From: Christiangramia forsetii KT0803
GTDB taxonomy: Bacteria > Bacteroidota > Bacteroidia > Flavobacteriales > Flavobacteriaceae
Assembly: GCF_000060345.1 (NCBI RefSeq)
Contig: NC_008571.1
Coordinates: forward strand, 3,476,501 to 3,540,500
Reading direction: 5' to 3'
Length of the DNA stretch: 64,000 bases
Made by a program: the position numbers and the translations under genes
Notes under the pieces: generated by a model
The model's database searches: none
What the model saw: the letters and a program-made list of their open reading frames with translations, nothing else
Told to the model about the DNA's origin: nothing
Shown here: positions 35,454 through 44,632 of the stretch, piece after piece
How the letters are laid out: the number at the start of each line of letters is the position of its first letter
Position numbering within the stretch: the first letter of the stretch is position 1

Positions 35454-37613
35454 TTATCCTTTCACTTTTTTATTTGCTTCACTAGGTAGAGTCTCAAAAC
35501 CCATATTATAAAGGGTGAAACCAAAAATATCTGCATATTCATCAATGATCATACTGGTAGGTTTCCCGGCTCCATGCCCTGCTTTTGTTTCAATTCTAAT
35601 TAAAACAGGCTCGTTTCCGGCATGTTTTTCCTGTAATTCAGCAGCAAATTTAAAGGAATGTGCTGGTACTACACGATCATCATGATCTCCGGTGGTAACC
35701 ATAGTTGCAGGATATTCCACTCCTTCTTTTACGTTGTGAACAGGAGAATATTCAAAAAGGTAATTAAACATTTCCTTGTTGTCTTCAGCAGTTCCATAAT
35801 CATAAGCCCACCCTGCCCCAGCAGTAAACGTATGATATCTTAGCATGTCCATAACTCCTACAGCGGGTAATGCTACCTTCATTAGATCTGGACGTTGCGT
35901 CATGGTTGCTCCAACTAATAAACCACCGTTAGATCCACCTCTAATGGCTAAGTAGTCACTAGAAGTATAATTATTTTCAATTAAATATTCTGCAGCAGCA
36001 ATAAAGTCATCAAACACATTCTGTTTTTTCAGCTTTGTTCCTGCGTCATGCCATTTTTTCCCATATTCTCCACCACCTCGAAGGTTAGGAACCGCATATA
36101 CGCCGCCCTGTTCCAGCCAAACGCTCATGGCAGTACTGAATCCAGGGGTTAAGCTAATGTTGAATCCGCCGTAACCGTATAAGATTGTTGGGTTCTTACC
36201 ATTTAATTCTGTTCCCTTTTTATAAGTAATGATCATTGGAACTTTTGTGCCGTCCTTGGAGTTATAGAAAACCTGCTTGCTTTCGTAATTTTCAGGATTA
36301 AAATCGATATTCGGTTTGTTGTAAACTTCAGAAGTTCCTTCTTTAATGTCGTATTTATAGATCGTTCCAGGAGTTACATAATTTGTAAATGAATAATATA
36401 AAACCTCTTCCTCTTCTTTAGCTCCAAAACCTCCGGCTGAACCAATTCCTGGTAATTCAACTTCACGAATCATTTTTCCTTGAGCATCATATTGCTTTAC
36501 TTTAGAAATGGCATCTACCATATATTCAGCAAAGAAATAACCACCACCAGTTGAAGGGCTTAGTACATTTTCTGTTTCCGGAATAAAATCTTCCCAGTTA
36601 TCAGGAGTAGGATTTGATGCATCTACGCTCACTACTCTTTTATTAGGAGCATCAAGATTTGTTACTATAAATAGCTTGCTTCCTTCGTTTTTTAGTACAT
36701 AGGTATCAGTGTCTTCGTTGTCCAGAATTGTTACTAATTCAGGATTCTTTTTGGTGAGATCCATTAAAAACAGCTTTCCACCCGAAGTGGAGTTTCTAGC
36801 AGAAATCGTAAGATAACGATCATCTTCGGTAACACCACCGCCAACATATCTGTGTTTTTGGTCTGCACTTTCCCCAAAGATCACTTTGTCTTCAGATTGT
36901 GCGGTCCCTAATTTATGATAGTATAATTTATGCTGATCGGTTTTAGCGGAAAGCTCACTCCCATCAGGTTTATCATAACTGGAGTAGTAAAATCCATCGT
37001 TGCCTTTCCAGGACATCCCACTGAATTTAACGTCTTTGATAGTGTCTCCAAGAATTTCGTTGTTTTCAGCATTCATCACAATTACTTTTCTCCAGTCACT
37101 TCCTCCTTCTGAAATTGCATAAGCGAATTTTGTACCGTCTTTAGAAAAGCTTAGACCTCCAAGAGAAGTTGTTCCATCTTCACTAAATTTATTAGGATCG
37201 AGGAAAATTTCAGCATCTCCATCTTCACCCTTTTTGCGATACATCACGCTTTGGTTCTGTAAACCATCATTCTTGAAAAAATAGATATAATCCCCCTCGG
37301 TAAATGGCGCACTCAGTTTTTCATAGTCCCAAAGTTTGGTAAGCCTTTTTTTGAGTTTATCCCGGTAAGGAATATTATCGAGATAATTAAACGTCACTTT
37401 GTTTTCAGCTTCTACCCAATTCTCGGTTTCTTCGCTGCGGTCGTCTTCCAACCAGCGATAGGGATCTTTTACTTTAGTTCCGAAATAATCGGTAATAGTA
37501 TCTACTTTTTTAGTTTCTGGATAATTCAAGGCAGTAGCTTCAGTTTTTTTATCATCATCATTACAGGCGATTAATATTCCTGCAGCAATGACCATGGTAA
37601 GGATTTTTTTCAT
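35454..37613 (-). CDS. Prolyl oligopeptidase family serine peptidase (S9), lipoprotein
   Basis: A 719-residue S9A peptidase with lipobox ([10 protein letters not shown]). The N-terminal seven-bladed propeller spans about 70-430, the alpha/beta hydrolase domain follows, with catalytic Ser in RGGSNGGLL, Asp in GDHDDRVV and His in KAGHGAG. It should cut short proline-containing peptides in the periplasm or at the outer membrane. Length and motifs are normal. An exact -7 box lies upstream, so the gene is monocistronic between two terminators. Confidence 0.94.
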   Translation of the reverse strand: MKKILTMVIAAGILIACNDDDKKTEATALNYPETKKVDTITDYFGTKVKDPYRWLEDDRSEETENWVEAENKVTFNYLDNIPYRDKLKKRLTKLWDYEKLSAPFTEGDYIYFFKNDGLQNQSVMYRKKGEDGDAEIFLDPNKFSEDGTTSLGGLSFSKDGTKFAYAISEGGSDWRKVIVMNAENNEILGDTIKDVKFSGMSWKGNDGFYYSSYDKPDGSELSAKTDQHKLYYHKLGTAQSEDKVIFGESADQKHRYVGGGVTEDDRYLTISARNSTSGGKLFLMDLTKKNPELVTILDNEDTDTYVLKNEGSKLFIVTNLDAPNKRVVSVDASNPTPDNWEDFIPETENVLSPSTGGGYFFAEYMVDAISKVKQYDAQGKMIREVELPGIGSAGGFGAKEEEEVLYYSFTNYVTPGTIYKYDIKEGTSEVYNKPNIDFNPENYESKQVFYNSKDGTKVPMIITYKKGTELNGKNPTILYGYGGFNISLTPGFSTAMSVWLEQGGVYAVPNLRGGGEYGKKWHDAGTKLKKQNVFDDFIAAAEYLIENNYTSSDYLAIRGGSNGGLLVGATMTQRPDLMKVALPAVGVMDMLRYHTFTAGAGWAYDYGTAEDNKEMFNYLFEYSPVHNVKEGVEYPATMVTTGDHDDRVVPAHSFKFAAELQEKHAGNEPVLIRIETKAGHGAGKPTSMIIDEYADIFGFTLYNMGFETLPSEANKKVKG

Positions 37614-37634
37614 GTTATGGGTTTAATTAATGTA

Positions 37635-37642
37635 CAAAATTA
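37635..37642 (-). promoter_or_regulatory. -7 box (TAATTTTG) upstream of the prolyl oligopeptidase gene
   Basis: Minus-strand exact TAnnTTTG, about 21 bp before the ATG. Confidence 0.45.
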
Positions 37643-37646
37643 GTAT

Positions 37647-37680
37647 AAAAAAAGGCCTGAAAGTTACATTCCTTCAGGCC
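37647..37680 (-). terminator. Intrinsic terminator after asd
   Basis: Perfect 8-bp stem GGCCTGAA/TTCAGGCC with the A run at 37647-37653 serving as T tract on the minus strand. Confidence 0.85.
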
Positions 37681-37706
37681 CTTAAGATATTGAATTATTT
37701 AAACCT

Positions 37707-38696
37707 TTATAAAAGCTTGTTTTCTAATAAATATTCCGCAATTTGAACTGCATTGGTCGCAGCTCCTTTTCTAAGATTATCAGCAACGATCCACATATTA
37801 ATAGTGTTTGGCTGAGAGTAATCCCTTCTTATCCTTCCTACAAATACATCATCTTTTCCTTCAGCATAGATAGGCATCGGATAGGTGTTCACTGCCGGAT
37901 TATCCTGAACAGTAATTCCTGGAAAATCGCTAAGTATTTTTCTTACATCAGCTTCGTCAAAATCTTTATTGAACTCGATATTTACAGATTCTGAATGTCC
38001 CCCTACCACAGGAATTCTTATAGCGGTAGCTGTCACATTTACTGAATCATCTCCAAGAATTTTTTTGGTTTCATTGCTAAGCTTCATCTCTTCTTTAGTG
38101 TAGCCGTTCTCCTGAAAAACATCACAATGTGGTAATGCATTTTTATGAATTGGATAAGGATACGCCATTTCACCATTTTCACCAGCATATTCATTTTCCA
38201 GTTGCTGTACTGCTTTTACCCCGGTTCCGGTAATAGATTGATAGGTTGAAACAACCACTCTTTTTATTCCGAAGGCATCATGCAAAGGTTTTAGCGCCAT
38301 CAAAAGCTGAATGGTAGAGCAGTTTGGATTGGCAATAACTTTATCTGTCCTGGTTAAAAGATTTGCATTAATTTCAGGAATTACGAGTTTATTATCGGGA
38401 TTCATTCTCCAGGCTGAAGAATTGTCGATCACTGTAGTTCCCACTTCTGCAAATTTAGGAGCCCATTCAAGTGAAGTATCACCGCCTGCTGAAAAAATAG
38501 CGATCTCTGGTTTCATAGAAACAGCGGTTTCCAGTCCAACAACTTCAAATTCTTTATCTGCGAACTTCACCTTTTTACCAACAGATCTTTCTGAAGCTAC
38601 AGGAATAAGTTCAGTTAATGGAAAATTTCTTTCTTCGAGGACTTTTAGCATTACGCTTCCTACCATTCCGGTGGCTCCAACAACAGCTACTTTCAT
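37707..38696 (-). CDS. asd: Aspartate-semialdehyde dehydrogenase
   Basis: A 329-residue NADPH enzyme of the lysine/threonine/methionine pathway and of diaminopimelate supply. N-terminal GATGMVGSVML, catalytic C126 in NPNCSTIQ, and the later GGHSESVNIEF stretch with the substrate-binding His are all present. Normal length. Own promoter and terminator flank it, so it is monocistronic. Confidence 0.96.
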   Translation of the reverse strand: MKVAVVGATGMVGSVMLKVLEERNFPLTELIPVASERSVGKKVKFADKEFEVVGLETAVSMKPEIAIFSAGGDTSLEWAPKFAEVGTTVIDNSSAWRMNPDNKLVIPEINANLLTRTDKVIANPNCSTIQLLMALKPLHDAFGIKRVVVSTYQSITGTGVKAVQQLENEYAGENGEMAYPYPIHKNALPHCDVFQENGYTKEEMKLSNETKKILGDDSVNVTATAIRIPVVGGHSESVNIEFNKDFDEADVRKILSDFPGITVQDNPAVNTYPMPIYAEGKDDVFVGRIRRDYSQPNTINMWIVADNLRKGAATNAVQIAEYLLENKLL

Positions 38697-38727
38697 AATT
38701 ACGGGTACTTTATTAAAAATTTGATTG

Positions 38728-38735
38728 CAAAGGTA
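38728..38735 (-). promoter_or_regulatory. -7 box (TACCTTTG) upstream of asd
   Basis: Minus-strand exact TAnnTTTG, 31 bp before the asd ATG. Confidence 0.5.
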
Positions 38736-38817
38736 TTAGTTGTATATAAACCTAATAAGTTAAAAGCTAAAAAATTGTTTCAGATATAAAAATTTGTACG
38801 CATTTATTAATATTGTT

Positions 38818-38848
38818 AAAAAAAGGACCCCGATTCTCATCGGGGTTT
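38818..38848 (-). terminator. Intrinsic terminator after mscL
   Basis: Perfect 8-bp stem ACCCCGAT/ATCGGGGT with TCTC loop; the A run at 38818-38824 is the minus-strand T tract. Confidence 0.85.
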
Positions 38849-38887
38849 ATAGTTAAATATACGTAGTGTAGCGGTAAGCGTACTTCT

Positions 38888-39316
38888 TTATGAATTTTGC
38901 TTTTTAAGCTCATCTCTTATTTCTAAGAGTATTTGTTCTTGTGTAGGTCCTTTTGGCGCATCTGCACCTTCTACATCCTCTTTTTGTTTAGTTTTTTCAT
39001 ATGCCCTTAGTACCAGGAATATAAATAAGCCAATAATAATAAAATAAATAATAGCCTGAATCAAATTTCCGTAGGTTAATACAGCGGCTTCAGCTGCTTT
39101 TGCAGCCTCCAGGTTTTCATATTGACGGCCATCCAGAGCGATGTATTTCTGTGAAAAATCGACCCCACCGGTTATAATACCTATAATGGGCATAATAATG
39201 TCGTCTACTACTGAAGATACGATCTTATTGAATGCTGCGCCAATTACCACCGCTGTTGCCAGCATGATAATATCTTTTTTGAAAAGGAAGGTTTTAAAAT
39301 CTTTGAAAAAAGCCAT
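38888..39316 (-). CDS. mscL: Large-conductance mechanosensitive channel
   Basis: A 142-residue MscL with two membrane helices (about 15-45 and 80-105). The N-terminal [40 protein letters not shown] region is the conserved pore helix. It opens under membrane tension to release solutes after hypo-osmotic shock. A charged C-terminal helix ([14 protein letters not shown]) completes the family plan. Stands alone with its own terminator. Confidence 0.96.
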   Translation of the reverse strand: MAFFKDFKTFLFKKDIIMLATAVVIGAAFNKIVSSVVDDIIMPIIGIITGGVDFSQKYIALDGRQYENLEAAKAAEAAVLTYGNLIQAIIYFIIIGLFIFLVLRAYEKTKQKEDVEGADAPKGPTQEQILLEIRDELKKQNS

Positions 39317-39368
39317 AAAAAATTGATTAGTTATTAGGTTGGGCTAATTTATGCAAAAAATCTAATTC

Positions 39369-40478
39369 CTATTCAGGAATGATTTTCCGGGTAACCCTGC
39401 GTTGAATTCCTGTAATAAGTTCGTAGGAAATTGTTCCTCCGGCCCGAGCGAAATCTACAGGATGTTGAGGTCCGCCAAAAATGATCACTTCATCACCTTC
39501 TTCACAGTCTATCCCTGTAACATCGATCATAATAATATCCATACAGACATTTCCAACAATAGGAGCGTATTTACCGTTTACAAATACTCCGGCTTTTTGT
39601 TTTCCATAAATGCGGTTGATACCATCTGCATGTCCAATGGGTAAAGTTGCGATCTTGGATTCTTTTTCTGTTTTAAAAGCACGATTATAACCTACGCTAG
39701 CTCCAGGATCTAGTTTTCTTATTTGAGAGATGATGGTTTTTAGTTTCCCAACCGGTTTTAAATGTGGATCTATAGTTTTGTCATTGCTATAGCCATATAA
39801 TCCAATTCCGGTTCTAACCATGCTAAAAGCGGCTTTCGGATAATTGATAACTCCTGAAGTATTACAAATATGAAGTAAGGGCTCATAATCAAGATTCTCG
39901 ATGAGTTGCCAGGTCATTTTTCTGAAAAGATCTATCTGGCTTAACGTAAATTCCCTTTCCTGCCAGTCTTCACTTGCAGCAAGATGGGAGAAAACAGAAG
40001 CAATCTTTATACTGTTTGTATTTTTAATCGTTTCAAAAACCCTGGGAATTTCAGATTGATCAAAACCAAGACGATTAAGTCCGGTATTAAGTTTTATATG
40101 AACCGGATAATTCTTCTGATTTAATCTTTCCGCAAGGGAAACAAAAGATTCTAGCGTTTTTTGGCTATAAAGATTAGGTTCCAGGCAGTGTTCTATGATT
40201 TCTTCAAAATGTGAAGGTTGGGGATGCAATACAAGAATTGGTTTTGAAATCCCATTTTCCCTTAGTCTTATACCTTCTTCAACATAAGCAACCGCAAAAT
40301 AATCGGTCCCCAGTTCTTCCAGTTTTTTAGCGATCTCTACGGAATCACTTCCATAAGCATGCGCTTTAACTACAGAAAGAAACTTTGCTTCCTTATCTGT
40401 TTTTGATCTTAAAAAACGGTAGTTATGCGCCAGGTTTCCCAGATTGATCTCCAGAACAGTTTCTTTAGCTTCAGGCAT
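39369..40478 (-). CDS. alr: Alanine racemase
   Basis: A 369-residue PLP enzyme making D-alanine for the cell wall. PLP lysine K38 lies in VVKAHAYGS, the second catalytic Tyr in VGYNRAF, and IGLYGYSN and [10 protein letters not shown] are typical. It begins 8 bp inside the end of tdk, so the two are cotranscribed. No MurF fusion, which is found in some Bacteroidota. Confidence 0.95.
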   Translation of the reverse strand: MPEAKETVLEINLGNLAHNYRFLRSKTDKEAKFLSVVKAHAYGSDSVEIAKKLEELGTDYFAVAYVEEGIRLRENGISKPILVLHPQPSHFEEIIEHCLEPNLYSQKTLESFVSLAERLNQKNYPVHIKLNTGLNRLGFDQSEIPRVFETIKNTNSIKIASVFSHLAASEDWQEREFTLSQIDLFRKMTWQLIENLDYEPLLHICNTSGVINYPKAAFSMVRTGIGLYGYSNDKTIDPHLKPVGKLKTIISQIRKLDPGASVGYNRAFKTEKESKIATLPIGHADGINRIYGKQKAGVFVNGKYAPIVGNVCMDIIMIDVTGIDCEEGDEVIIFGGPQHPVDFARAGGTISYELITGIQRRVTRKIIPE

Positions 40479-41118
40479 TTTCCTCTTTGGCTTTTTGATT
40501 CAATTCTTCCGCATCGTTTACATCCAGTTTCCTAACCCTTTCTCTAAGCATAGCTTTATAATAGGCCGCCCGACTTAGCGGTTCATATTCTTCATTCTCT
40601 CCTAGAAATACCAGATCGTCGTTTATAGCTTTCCTATAGCTGAACTGAGCAAGATTCCCGGTTCGGGTACATACCGCGTGCACTTTGGTAACATACTCTG
40701 CAGTGGCCATTAAATTTGGCATCGGCCCGAAGGGATTTCCTTTAAAATCCATGTCAAGTCCTGCTACAATAACCCGAACGCCCCTATTGGCAAGATCATT
40801 ACATACCGTGACTATCTCATCATCAAAAAACTGGGCTTCATCAATTCCTACTACGTCACATCCATCTGCTAATAATCTGATATTTGAAGCTGAAGGAACC
40901 GGGGTGGAACGTATTTCATTAGAATCGTGAGACACCACCATTTCCTCGTCATAACGAGTATCTATAGCAGGTTTAAAGATCTCTACATTCTGTTTAGCAA
41001 ATTTCGCACGCTTGAGTCTACGGATGAGTTCTTCCGTTTTTCCGGAAAACATCGAGCCGCAAATTACCTCAATCCAGCCAAATTGCTCTTCGTGATTTAC
41101 TGTATTTTCGAGAAACAT
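40471..41118 (-). CDS. tdk: Thymidine kinase (type II)
   Basis: A 215-residue thymidine kinase. P-loop [13 protein letters not shown], the DEAQFF stretch with the catalytic Glu nearby, and the lasso region FSYRKA are present. The zinc-binding cysteines of the lasso are not: the first motif reads CTRTG instead of CxxC and the second (usually CRKC/H) reads SRAAYY. It overlaps alr by 8 bp. It salvages thymidine in the cytoplasm. Confidence 0.94.
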   Translation of the reverse strand: MFLENTVNHEEQFGWIEVICGSMFSGKTEELIRRLKRAKFAKQNVEIFKPAIDTRYDEEMVVSHDSNEIRSTPVPSASNIRLLADGCDVVGIDEAQFFDDEIVTVCNDLANRGVRVIVAGLDMDFKGNPFGPMPNLMATAEYVTKVHAVCTRTGNLAQFSYRKAINDDLVFLGENEEYEPLSRAAYYKAMLRERVRKLDVNDAEELNQKAKEENA

Positions 41119-41171
41119 TTTGTATTTTTCAAATCGAAACGGGGAAATACCTCTTTCGTATAAAGGTGGAA

Positions 41172-41179
41172 CAAATTTA
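41172..41179 (-). promoter_or_regulatory. -7 box (TAAATTTG) upstream of tdk-alr
   Basis: Minus-strand exact TAnnTTTG, 53 bp before the tdk ATG. Confidence 0.4.
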
Positions 41180-41309
41180 TTAAAAATACAACCCGGTTAA
41201 GGGGCGAATCTTTAAAGTTATGAAATGGGCCATACGCAAAGTTTGACTTAAACTAGAATTAATATTTGCGAATCGCATCTGACCGATAAAGAACAAATAA
41301 AATAAACAG

Positions 41310-42047
41310 ATGAAAAAGAAAATTGAAGCAGATCTCATTCGAATTGCTGAAAATATCATTCAGAATAAAGGCAAATTAGATGCGAATGTACTGAAAGAAA
41401 AAGCGAAGAATCTTTATGAGAAACTTACTGTTTTGGCTTTTATTGAAAAACATCTAGAGGAAGATAATAGCGAAGTAGCAGTAGAAAAGCCTGTTCAGAA
41501 AAAAGCTAAAAAAGTCTCTTATGATGAGTTTTATCCTGACGGAACTGAATATAATAAAGATTCTGATGCTATTACGGAGCCAAATACTGAAAAAATAAAG
41601 GATATTGTAGCGCAAATGCCTCCGGAAACTGAGAAAGTAGATTCCATGATGAGTCAGATAAATACCGCTCCAGAACCACCAAAATCAGCTGAAACAGGAC
41701 AGGAGAAAAGGGATTTTAGAAATATTGGTGTAGATTATGATAACCTTCCGGATTTTGAACCGGTGAATCATGTAGAAAAACCCAACAAACCGAGATCTTT
41801 AAACGACCGACTTAAAAAAGGTATTAATATAGGTCTTAATCAACGCCTTTCATATATTAAACATCTTTTTGGTGGTGATACAGCCGACTATAACCGTGTA
41901 CTTTCCCAGTTAAATACTTTCACTAGTCTTGAGGAATCCAGAAAATTTATTGAAAAGGTGGTAAAACCAGATTATAATCACTGGGAAGGGAAAGAGGAAT
42001 ATGAGGAGCGTTTTATGTCTCATATAGAGAATAAATTCAGCAATTAG
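41310..42047 (+). CDS. Conserved hypothetical protein next to rsmI
   Basis: A 245-residue protein with no domain I can name. The N-terminal third is helical and charged, the middle is acidic, Pro/Glu-rich and probably disordered (about 70-160), and the C-terminal ~80 residues form a compact block (LNQRLSYIKHLFGGDTADYNRVLSQLNT, FIEKVVKPDYNHWEGKEEYEERF). The C-terminal block recalls proteins found beside rsmI in other Flavobacteriia, where it looks conserved. No signal peptide or membrane span. It ends 13 bp before rsmI and is likely in its operon. Function unknown. Confidence 0.8.
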   Translation: MKKKIEADLIRIAENIIQNKGKLDANVLKEKAKNLYEKLTVLAFIEKHLEEDNSEVAVEKPVQKKAKKVSYDEFYPDGTEYNKDSDAITEPNTEKIKDIVAQMPPETEKVDSMMSQINTAPEPPKSAETGQEKRDFRNIGVDYDNLPDFEPVNHVEKPNKPRSLNDRLKKGINIGLNQRLSYIKHLFGGDTADYNRVLSQLNTFTSLEESRKFIEKVVKPDYNHWEGKEEYEERFMSHIENKFSN

Positions 42048-42060
42048 GATAAAAGGATTT

Positions 42061-42732
42061 ATGGGAAAATTGTTTCTCGTACCAACCCCAATAGGGAACC
42101 TGGAAGATATTACTTTTAGAGCGATAAGAGTTTTAAAGGAAGCCGATCTAATTTTAGCTGAAGATACGCGTAACAGTGGGAAGTTATTAAAGCATTTTGA
42201 GATCCAGACTCAAATGCACAGCCATCATATGCATAATGAGCATAAAACAGTAGAAGGAATCGTTTCAAGAATCCAGGCTGGAGAAACGATCGCTTTAATA
42301 AGCGATGCGGGAACTCCGGCTATTTCAGATCCAGGATTTTTGTTAACCAGGGCATGTGTAGAAGCCGGTGTTGAGGTAGATTGTCTACCCGGGGCCACCG
42401 CATTTGTTCCCGCACTTGTAAACAGCGGACTTCCAAACGATAAATTTGTATTTGAAGGTTTTCTTCCTGTAAAAAAGGGAAGACAAACTCGTTTAAAGAT
42501 TCTGGCCGAGGAAACCAGAACAATCGTTTTTTATGAATCTCCGCATAAATTAATTAAAACTTTAGGCCATTTTACCGAATATTTTGGTGAAGATAGACGG
42601 GTTTCAGTTTCCAGGGAAATCACAAAAATGCATGAAGAGACTATTCGTGGGACAGCTTTGGAAGTACTTCAGCATTATACAGATAATCCACCAAAAGGTG
42701 AAATTGTGATCGTAGTAGAAGGAAAATCCTGA
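42061..42732 (+). CDS. rsmI: 16S rRNA (cytidine(1402)-2'-O)-methyltransferase
   Basis: A 223-residue SAM-dependent methyltransferase of the tetrapyrrole-methylase fold. It begins KLFLVPTPIGNLEDITFRAIRVLKEADLILAEDTRNS, with ISDAGTPAISDPG, LPGATAFVPALVNSGL and FYESPHKL typical of RsmI. It methylates C1402 of 16S rRNA to tune decoding. A little shorter at the C-terminus than E. coli RsmI, as is usual in this group. Confidence 0.94.
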   Translation: MGKLFLVPTPIGNLEDITFRAIRVLKEADLILAEDTRNSGKLLKHFEIQTQMHSHHMHNEHKTVEGIVSRIQAGETIALISDAGTPAISDPGFLLTRACVEAGVEVDCLPGATAFVPALVNSGLPNDKFVFEGFLPVKKGRQTRLKILAEETRTIVFYESPHKLIKTLGHFTEYFGEDRRVSVSREITKMHEETIRGTALEVLQHYTDNPPKGEIVIVVEGKS

Positions 42733-42736
42733 TATT

Positions 42737-43303
42737 TTGGAAGATCTTTTGTGTACTATTAGAGACTGTAAGGTTTGTAAAAATCATCTTCCGATGGGTG
42801 CGAGACCCATCATTGAAGCTGCTAAAAACTCAAAAATTGTATTGATTAGTCAGGCACCCGGTAGGATTGTTCACGAATCTGGTATTGCCTGGAACGATCA
42901 AAGCGGTAAAAAACTAAGAGAATGGCTGGGTGTAAACGAAAATATTTTTTATAAGGTAGATAACTTTGCGGTGCTCCCTATGGGCTTCTGCTATCCCGGA
43001 AAAGCTAAAACCGGCGATCTGCCCCCACGAAAAGAATGTGCCCCATTATGGCATGATGTTGTATGGAGTGAGTTCAAGAATGTACAGCTAAAAATCATTA
43101 TCGGTTCGTATGCCGCAAATTATTATCTGGGAAAAGAGCAGAATCTTACTGAGAAAGTTCAGGATTATAAACGATTTCTCCCTGAATTCTGGACACTCCC
43201 TCATCCTTCACCGGTAAATAGATTTTGGCGAATGAAAAACCCATGGTTTGAAGAGGGCGTTGTTCCTAAACTTCAGGATAAAATTGCTGAAATTTTAAAA
43301 TGA
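42737..43303 (+). CDS. Uracil-DNA glycosylase family protein, Fe-S (family 4-like)
   Basis: A 188-residue protein. It starts at a TTG 4 bp after rsmI. Cysteines C11, C14, C85 and C101 have the same spacing as the [4Fe-4S] ligands of family 4 uracil-DNA glycosylases. Motif A reads SQAPGRIVHESG (the family has GEAPG) and motif B reads HPSPVNRFW. It would remove uracil from DNA in base-excision repair, although the Q in place of the motif A acidic residue may alter activity. Note PMGFCYPGKAKTGDLPPRKEC, which carries the last two cysteines. A hairpin terminator follows directly. Confidence 0.85.
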   Translation: MEDLLCTIRDCKVCKNHLPMGARPIIEAAKNSKIVLISQAPGRIVHESGIAWNDQSGKKLREWLGVNENIFYKVDNFAVLPMGFCYPGKAKTGDLPPRKECAPLWHDVVWSEFKNVQLKIIIGSYAANYYLGKEQNLTEKVQDYKRFLPEFWTLPHPSPVNRFWRMKNPWFEEGVVPKLQDKIAEILK

Positions 43304-43341
43304 AATAATGTTCTTTACAGGAACATTATTTTACAATTTTT
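43303..43341 (+). terminator. Hairpin terminator after the UDG gene
   Basis: Perfect 11-bp stem AAATAATGTTC/GAACATTATTT with TTTACAG loop directly at the stop codon, followed by TTACAATTTTT. Confidence 0.65.
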
Positions 43342-43391
43342 GTTCTTATTGATAACAAAATAAATTATATTTGTTATCAATAAGAACAAAA
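43338..43391. promoter_or_regulatory. Perfect 22-bp inverted repeat around the -7 box of the AAA ATPase gene
   Basis: Two perfect 22-bp inverted arms, 43338-43359 (beginning TTTTGTTCTTATTG) and 43370-43391 (ending AATAAGAACAAAA), are separated by 10 bp. The right arm ends on the A of the gene's ATG. An exact -7 box TATATTTG (43366-43373) spans the spacer and the right arm. It can be an operator that hides the promoter, or, in RNA, a hairpin at the start codon. Confidence 0.7.
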
Positions 43392-44584
43392 TGGAAGAGC
43401 TTTTATTATTTCAACAAATATTACTCGAAGGTATTTCCAATAAGACTAGATATCTTTTAGATAAAATAGATTGGTCTAATAGGCTTATCGCTATAAAAGG
43501 TGCTAGGGGAACAGGGAAAACAACCCTGCTTTTACAAAGACTTGGTAGGCAGTCTTCTAATAACAGCGAAATGTTATATGCTACTTTAGATGATCTTTAT
43601 TTTCTGAAAAGCAGTCTTATAGATCTAGCAAAGGAATTCACTTTAAACGGGGGTACCCATTTATTTTTGGATGAAGTCCATAAATATCCCTACTGGTCCC
43701 GGGAATTAAAATTAATATACGATCGCTATCCTAAATTGAATATTGTATTCACTTCATCCTCTATGCTTGAAATATATAAAGGAGAGTCAGATTTAAGCAG
43801 ACGGGCAGTTACTTATGAACTTAATGAACTTTCCTTTCGGGAGTTTTTGGAATTTGGTTATGATATAGAATTACCGGTCTTCCAGCTGGAGGAAATTCTC
43901 GATCATCATCAAAATATCTCCAGAGAAATAATTCAAAAACTGGATAGTCCGGTTAAATATTTTCAAGAGTATCTGCAATATGGCTGTTATCCTTATTTTC
44001 AGGAAGGTCGCGAAGTATATTTGGGAAAATTATTGCGTACAGCCAGTCTTATTATTGAAACAGATATGAATGTAGTAGAGGGTATCGTATATGAAGATAG
44101 TCTCAAAATAAAAAAATTACTGGTTGCTATTGCACAAAGCGCGCCTTTTACTCCAAATATTAGTAAACTCAGCGAGCGTTTGGGCATGAACCGTAAATTT
44201 CTTATTCAGGCTATCCGATTATTGGAAAGTGCACATTTGATAATGCAGTTTTTTAAACCGGGAAAGGGGATAGGAACATTTACAAAACCTGAAAAATTAT
44301 ACCTTAACAATCCTAATCTGGTGGTTGCACTTGGAGAAACTAAAGCCGAAAAAGGTACCTTAAGGGAAACTTTTTTTGCCAATCAAATAAGAAATTTTCA
44401 TCAGGTAAATCTGGCTGAAAAGGGTGATTTTTTGATCGATGAAAAATTTATCTTTGAAGTTGGAGGGAAAAGTAAAAATAATAAACAAATCCAGAATATA
44501 CCTAATTCGTTCGTAGTTAGGGATGATATTGAAGTGGGTGTCATGAACACGATCCCGCTATGGTTGTTTGGTTTTTTGTATTAA
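43391..44584 (+). CDS. AAA family ATPase with DUF4143 C-terminal domain
   Basis: A 397-residue ATP-binding protein. Walker A GARGTGKTTLL (37-47), Walker B HLFLDEVHKYPYW (about 92-104) and a sensor-like FTSSSMLEIYKGE stretch lie in the AAA domain; LNELSFREFLEFGY marks the link to the C-terminal part, which holds a winged-helix-like segment (IQAIRLLESAHLI) and a DUF4143 nuclease-like tail (LREtFFANQIR, DFLIDEKFIFEVGGK). The role of these ATPases is unknown. The perfect 22-bp inverted repeat just before the ATG suggests self-regulation. It is a lone gene between UDG and recJ and may be horizontally mobile. Confidence 0.85.
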   Translation: MEELLLFQQILLEGISNKTRYLLDKIDWSNRLIAIKGARGTGKTTLLLQRLGRQSSNNSEMLYATLDDLYFLKSSLIDLAKEFTLNGGTHLFLDEVHKYPYWSRELKLIYDRYPKLNIVFTSSSMLEIYKGESDLSRRAVTYELNELSFREFLEFGYDIELPVFQLEEILDHHQNISREIIQKLDSPVKYFQEYLQYGCYPYFQEGREVYLGKLLRTASLIIETDMNVVEGIVYEDSLKIKKLLVAIAQSAPFTPNISKLSERLGMNRKFLIQAIRLLESAHLIMQFFKPGKGIGTFTKPEKLYLNNPNLVVALGETKAEKGTLRETFFANQIRNFHQVNLAEKGDFLIDEKFIFEVGGKSKNNKQIQNIPNSFVVRDDIEVGVMNTIPLWLFGFLY

Positions 44585-44632
44585 ACTCGTTTAATTTTTT
44601 TGTAGAACTAAAATTATAAATTTTCAAACTAT

